DNA of 23,778 nucleotides, taken from Ophiothrix spiculata. Lineage: Eukaryota > Echinodermata > Ophiuroidea > Amphilepidida > Ophiotrichidae. The notes below the pieces were generated by a model, which saw only the letters and a list, made by a program, of their open reading frames with translations, had not been told where the DNA came from and searched no databases. The DNA lies in the NCBI GenBank assembly GCA_000969725.1, contig JXSR01S034339.1. The stretch is one strand, 5' to 3'. This document shows, in pieces, positions 20,066 to 23,778 of the stretch (positions are counted from its first letter, which is position 1; each line of letters begins with the position of its first letter). The position numbers and the translations under genes were made by a program.

Positions 20066-20083
20066 GATGATTCCTCATGACTA

Positions 20084-20331
20084 AAGTACATTCGCAGAAT
20101 AATACAGTACTACTGAATAGTTAAGATGAAATATCTTCACCCTACTTGGCCTCGTTGCGAGTTCAGATTCTGTCATTATCCCCTGGCTTCAGCCATGAAA
20201 GGGAGGGGATATGGTGAAGGCAAATACGTGTGGCGTGCGTCCCTTTTTGGCTATGTTGATTTGCAGAATAGTACTGAATAGTTATCTTCACCATACTTGG
20301 CCTCGTTGTGAGTTCCGATTTTGTTGATTTA
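20084..20331 (+). repeat. 160-bp tandem repeat, right part (rest of unit 2 and unit 3)
   Basis: AAGTACATTCGCAGAATAA continues unit 2 to 20184. Unit 3 starts at GGCTTCAGCCATGAAAGGGA (20185) and runs to about 20331, ending in TTGTTGATTTACCC where the earlier units have CTGTCATTATCCCC. Unit 3 lacks about 10 bp (TTAAGATGAAA) present in units 1 and 2. Confidence 0.88.
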
Positions 20332-21500
20332 CCCTATCAACGGCGGATATATGACAATTATAGGAATGGTCTACATGCACAATTCAATGTCTAGATGAAT
20401 TCATGAGTTACATAATTCTAATTAATTGCAGTTACCTGATATAGCAAAAATACCAAATTAACCCTACCTAATTTGCATAATTTATGCAAAAATGTGGGTT
20501 TTTTTTGGAATATCTTCTACACCTTCATCTTGACCTAATGGGGAGTCAAGCTGCATGGAGTCCACCGCAACTTAGCTAAGTATATTTTATATTTTTAAAT
20601 CGAGTGGAAGTTTCAATTAAAATATGCATCAATTATACACAAAAATTGACAGATTACGGTTAAATAAATACAAATAAACAAATATTCTTTTTCCCTAGCA
20701 ATGAAATAGCAGTTACAGATTATCAATAATGTATATCAGACAAAACAGAATCAAAAAGAAGTTGTACTATGGAAATTACACAAATGAATAAATAAATAAA
20801 TAAATAACGGAATTAGCAGCAGTATAATTGACCTCAGCAGCTGCGACATTTTTGAGATATTTCCCAATTTAGACAAAAACTCCAAATATGTACGAAGTAT
20901 ATTTTTTTATTATTACTTTCGAGTTTTAATAATGTTTTCTCATATGCCTATAAATAATGTTGGTTCCACAAGTAACATTTATACTAATATTTATCATAAA
21001 TCATTTATTTATATTTTTACCATCTTTCTCAACAGCATACAATTTTTATTTATGGTTTTATACTCCGCTGCAGCTTGAGTTAAAGCCTTCGATGTTTTCC
21101 GGATATTTTCAAGACAATTAAATTTGAAAAGATATTCTTACACAAAGGGAATAAAATGAATTTTATTCAATAATTAAAAATGATGTAGACATCATCCTTA
21201 ACAAATTCAACAACAATATTGTAATGCGATTTGGTGCATGTTAAAATAATTGGAAAGTAAAATTTTGCTAAAAATTACAATAAATTGACAAAATTTAGGT
21301 TTAACTTGAAAAGTATAAAAATACGTATTTACCCTTTGCTCTCTTATGCTTGTTTGACGATTATGGTTACATAAGAAAATAGTTTTCTCTATCATTTTTT
21401 CACCAAAAATGAAAAATGACAAAAAGCATATGTAATGTATGACAATCAAGCAAGGATCAAGAATGGAAATTAGTTCAAACACATTTCTTTTATCTTTGTT
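20332..21500. other. AT-rich sequence with an (AAAT)n microsatellite; no gene recognised
   Basis: A short palindrome TTGCATA-ATT-TATGCAA lies near 20475. The minus-strand 91-residue frame (21207-21482) is Phe/Ile/Tyr-rich as expected for random AT-rich DNA and is not called. Confidence 0.5.
20787..20807 (+). repeat. Microsatellite (AATA)5
   Basis: An uninterrupted 21-bp run of AATA units. Confidence 0.95.
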
Positions 21501-22234
21501 TTAAGGGCCCTGTCAACCCTTTCAACCCATTTGTTTTCAGAAATAGTTTTTGCACTGTAACTCAGCAACGGATAATTAAATTCAAATAAAAGTATACATT
21601 TCTAGAAGAGGATTTACATGCTGAACATGATGGTCAGGTCTTTTAGGACCAAAATGTGAAAATTTGGCCCTAAGGTCCAAACAAGGTCCAAAAATCGTGT
21701 TTTGGGCCCAAAATTTTACGGGAAAGCTAACTAAACTTTGCTTTGGTAAAATGTTGAACTTTTTTACTTTTTAGAACCAAGAAAGCAATATCTAGGAACG
21801 CATTTTTGTTTTCTTAGATTTAATTTGAGATATTGTCAAAAATTGGTCCAAAAATGTCAAAACATCCCACTCCTGAAACCGTTGTTGGCAAAATATGACA
21901 TTTTTTGACCTATTTTTGGCAATATTTCAAATAAAAATCAAAAATTCGAGAAATGCGTTCCTAGATATTGCTTTCTAGATTCTAAAAAGTAAAATGGTTC
22001 AAAATTTTACACAAGCAAAATTTAGTTAGCTTTCCCGTAAAATTTTCGGCCCAGAAACATGATTTTTGGACGTTAGGTCCAAAATTACACATTTTGGTCC
22101 AAAAATAACCTGACCATCATGTTTAGTATGCAAATCCGCTTCTAGAAATGTATACTTTTATTTGAATTTACTTATCCGTTGCTGAGTTACAGAGCAAAAA
22201 ACATTTCTGAAAAAAGGGTTGACCGGGCCCTTAA
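21501..22234. mobile_element. 734-bp near-complete palindrome bounded by TTAA
   Basis: The left end TTAAGGGCCCTGTCAACCCT and the right end AGGGTTGACCGGGCCCTTAA are complementary apart from one base. The pairing continues inward through AACTCAGCAACGGATAA, AAAGTATACATTTCTAGAAG, AACATGATGGTCAGG, TTTTACGGGAAAGCTAACTA and GCAATATCTAGGAACGCATT. It reaches to within about 20 bp of the centre near 21867. No protein is encoded. TTAA at both ends suits a 4-bp TTAA target as in piggyBac- or Kolobok-type elements. GGGCCCTG ends are also seen in Harbinger-type elements, so the superfamily is open. Confidence 0.85.
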
Positions 22235-22583
22235 CAAAACATGTACCTTACATGACCCATGAAATGTTTAATTATGCGTGGCTTAAATAATTTGCACATG
22301 AACATTCGAATATAATACATGCACAAGTTATGCTTATAAATTGGCAGAATGAAAATTCTTCTAAAAATATTTGTTCTAAAAATACATGTACCATTTGAAA
22401 GTTCCATTTAATAGCAGAAAATAGTTGCACATGTCTTGTTTCGTTTTTCGGTGGATTGAGTCGTAAGGTCCTAGTATAATTAACTCAACTCTCTTTAATA
22501 CATGGATATATTAACCCTAACACTTTTAAGCACCTCTTCATTCAAAAACTATCTCCTCAGAAATGTCCATGCTAAAAAAGGTT
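22235..22583. other. AT-rich sequence, nothing recognised
   Basis: No exon, repeat or RNA gene seen. Confidence 0.5.
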
Positions 22584-22668
22584 GGTTTCCACCCTGAATC
22601 GAACCCGGGACCTCTCGCATCCCGATCTCACATTCACTGATGCAAGCCAACGGGTATACGCTGCCCTG
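22584..22668 (-). mobile_element. tRNA-like sequence, probably a SINE head or tRNA pseudogene
   Basis: On the minus strand, GAGGTCCCGGGTTCGATTCA contains a good pol III B box (GGTTCGATTC, 22596-22605). The preceding sequence CGTTGGCTTGCATCAGTG sits where the D arm and A box should be but is degenerate. The acceptor stem does not close convincingly. This favours a tRNA-derived SINE or pseudogene over a working tRNA. No anticodon is assigned. Confidence 0.45.
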
Positions 22669-22689
22669 GCATTCGTGATTATAGCTAAC

Positions 22690-23091
22690 TGCGTTCTGTG
22701 ACGTATTTGGACTTTTTTTCGATTTCTTGATTATTTTTGTGGAATGGGATTTTGTGAGGTTTGGTGGTGTTAGGGTAAGATACGTTGATGTATTATATTT
22801 TTTTACGTATTAACCCCACCCCCACCTTACGAGGGGAAATACCCTAAACATTTTGTTTTTACTTTATATTTAAAACAATGACGTCATCTATTGTGCATTT
22901 GAGGTCGTGGTTTCACAGATGACTGAAAATGCATTCTTGTTCCTTTAACTGAAAAATATGAACCCGGACAACTTGATACCTTGAGAAAAATACAAAATAA
23001 TTGTACTTGTGCCGTAAAAATACAGGCTGTGAACACGTTGTGTTACTATATACAAATAAAACTATATACATAAGCTTAACGACTACTACAG
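22690..23091. other. Sequence without recognised feature, upstream of a candidate exon
   Basis: It contains a C-rich patch (ACCCCACCCCCACC near 22813). A possible branch point CTTAAC lies about 15 bp before the acceptor CTACTACAG at 23091. Nothing else is seen. Confidence 0.45.
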
Positions 23092-23227
23092 GATCTTACA
23101 AGGTATATCCAACAGTATCACCGTCACCATAGATTTTATTTGCATTCCAAGCTTAGAAGATTGTTACTTGGAAAAGAAAGTCTGGAGTCGACTTTATTTA
23201 GTCCGTTACGAAACTTTCATACCAATT
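23092..23227 (+). CDS. Candidate orphan internal exon (45 codons), function unknown
   Basis: An acceptor CTACTACAG ends at 23091 and a strong donor AATT|GTAAGTATC begins at 23228, enclosing 136 bp. Starting in phase 0 it reads DLTRYIQQYHRHHRFYLHSK and then LRRLLLGKESLESTLFSPLR, ending NFHTN plus one base. The composition is protein-like: it is rich in Arg, His and Leu, with no homopolymer runs, unlike the Lys/Ile/Phe-rich chance frames nearby. A second frame (ILQGISNSITVTIDFICIPS...) is also open over the same span. The pyrimidine tract is weak. I do not recognise the family and see no partner exon in the window. It may belong to a gene continuing to the right, or be chance. Confidence 0.35.
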
Positions 23228-23691
23228 GTAAGTATCTAAATTTATTTCATCGAATGTTCTATTGAGAAATAAAATGAATTGTGAAATATATCATGAAAAG
23301 GGACAACTGGAACAAATCATTCAAAATTTAACTTACACTTCAAAAAGTGTTATTAATTGGAACACTTAAACTACCAAAACTGTAGGGGTGTGGTAGTGTG
23401 TGTGAAGTGTTCAGAAGTTCCGTGCATCTAGTGTTCTATAGAAAGAAACAAAATTAAAATCAAATTATATGCAACCAGAAGTAAGTTACAGTTAAAGTGT
23501 ATTACTTTTGTTGGTAGAGTTCGAAGCAAGTTTCCTTCAAAGAGATGTTTTTGAGATATTGCTGATAATTTATTTCGATTCAGCATGCTCTCCACGTACC
23601 CTAGCTTAACCCTGCTAGAAACTTTGTGTATTTCATTACCCACAACCAAATCGCAGAATTGGGAAAGCGCATAGAGAAAGCTTTAAGTACA
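23228..23691. other. AT-rich sequence; one weak minus-strand frame
   Basis: A minus-strand open frame (23428-23649, open somewhat further upstream) includes a moderately protein-like stretch but has only a weak donor and no clear acceptor. It is not called a gene. Confidence 0.4.
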
Positions 23692-23778
23692 TATGTGATG
23701 GCTCACCCGAAAGGGGGGACTTAGCTAATGATATCAATTTTTTATCATTTCATCTTTTGCAGCATTTTTAAGCTTTAA
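23692..23778. mobile_element. Second copy of the TGTGATGGCTCACCC inverted-repeat family, cut by window end
   Basis: After TA (23692-23693), TGTGATGGCTCACCCGAAA begins a segment that follows the complement of 11377 back to about 11280. Shared words are GATATCAATTTT, TTTATCATTTCATCT, CAGCATTTT and AAGCTTTAA. Small indels separate the two copies. The other end lies beyond the window. Confidence 0.8.

Larger units (their letters stand above)
16162..20083. mobile_element. 3.9-kb foldback element with satellite-like arms and AAG target duplication
   Basis: The ends TAGTCAGAAGGA (from 16162) and TCCTCATGACTA (ending 20083) are imperfectly complementary. They lead into long inverted arms: 16190-16500 is closely complementary to 19745-20065. 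Both arms are arrays of ~185-bp units marked by AAAATGGCCGCCAAAA (left) or TTTTGGCGGCCATTTTGG (right). The orientation flips at about 17840-17860. AAG flanks both sides (16159-16161 and 20084-20086). Removing the element and one AAG restores GGCTAAGTACATTCGCAG, matching GGCTAAGCACATTTGCAG in tandem unit 1. No transposase frame is seen. Echinoderm TU foldback elements have a comparable plan (outer end plus internal tandem repeats), but I cannot claim homology. All open frames in it are repeat shadows. Confidence 0.88.

Noticed and set aside
16162-20083. Helitron or retrotransposon interpretation of the large element
   Set aside because: It has inverted rather than direct long repeats and a flanking 3-bp duplication, with no reverse transcriptase, Rep/helicase or LTR features.
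15929-20331. CRISPR-like reading of the repeated units
   Set aside because: The units are contiguous 160-185-bp repeats without unique spacers, in a eukaryotic genome.
23428-23649. 73-residue minus-strand frame, partly protein-like
   Set aside because: Only a weak GTAATA donor, no clear acceptor, and a hydrophobic AT-rich tail. Evidence is insufficient for an exon.

Overview
This window is animal nuclear DNA, most likely from a marine invertebrate. It is AT-rich, has GT-AG introns, and contains many short non-autonomous transposons. It also carries the 3' end of a gene that I read as GRAMD1/Aster, an animal ER sterol-transfer protein family. I see no prokaryotic features such as operons, Shine-Dalgarno sites or long ORFs. 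The short open frames on both strands are mostly chance or repeat-derived. The foldback element recalls the sea-urchin TU type, so an echinoderm or hemichordate host is possible, but the sequence does not settle this.

Layout. At 1-7730 on the + strand are the last five coding exons of the GRAMD1-like gene (579-686, 961-1060, 2213-2317, 3631-3727, 4604-4705). All four junctions keep the reading frame. They encode a basic linker, one transmembrane helix, a luminal coiled-coil-like tail and the stop codon. A long 3' UTR probably follows, ending near an AATAAA at 7707. The introns hold a tandem duplication that crosses an exon boundary and two nested hairpin elements. At 7085-15370 I see no gene. 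The region has several short inverted-repeat elements: 7085-7280, 11116-11379, 13840-14031 and 14858-15369. Three of these have recognisable target-site duplications, and between them lies featureless AT-rich DNA.

At 15929-20331 an array of 160-bp tandem units is interrupted by a 3.9-kb foldback element (16162-20083). Its two arms are arrays of ~185-bp repeats in opposite orientation, marked by the string AAAATGGCCGCCAAAA. The insertion duplicated AAG, and the neighbouring tandem unit still shows the empty site. At 20332-23778 there are a 734-bp near-perfect palindrome bounded by TTAA (21501-22234) and a tRNA-like SINE fragment (about 22584-22668, - strand). There is also one plausible orphan exon (23092-23227, + strand). 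The window ends inside a second copy of the 11.1-kb inverted-repeat family.

The window therefore holds one recognisable gene end and a dense collection of hairpin-forming repeats. The best candidate for something undescribed is the composite satellite-armed foldback element. No functional system linking the parts can be claimed from sequence alone.
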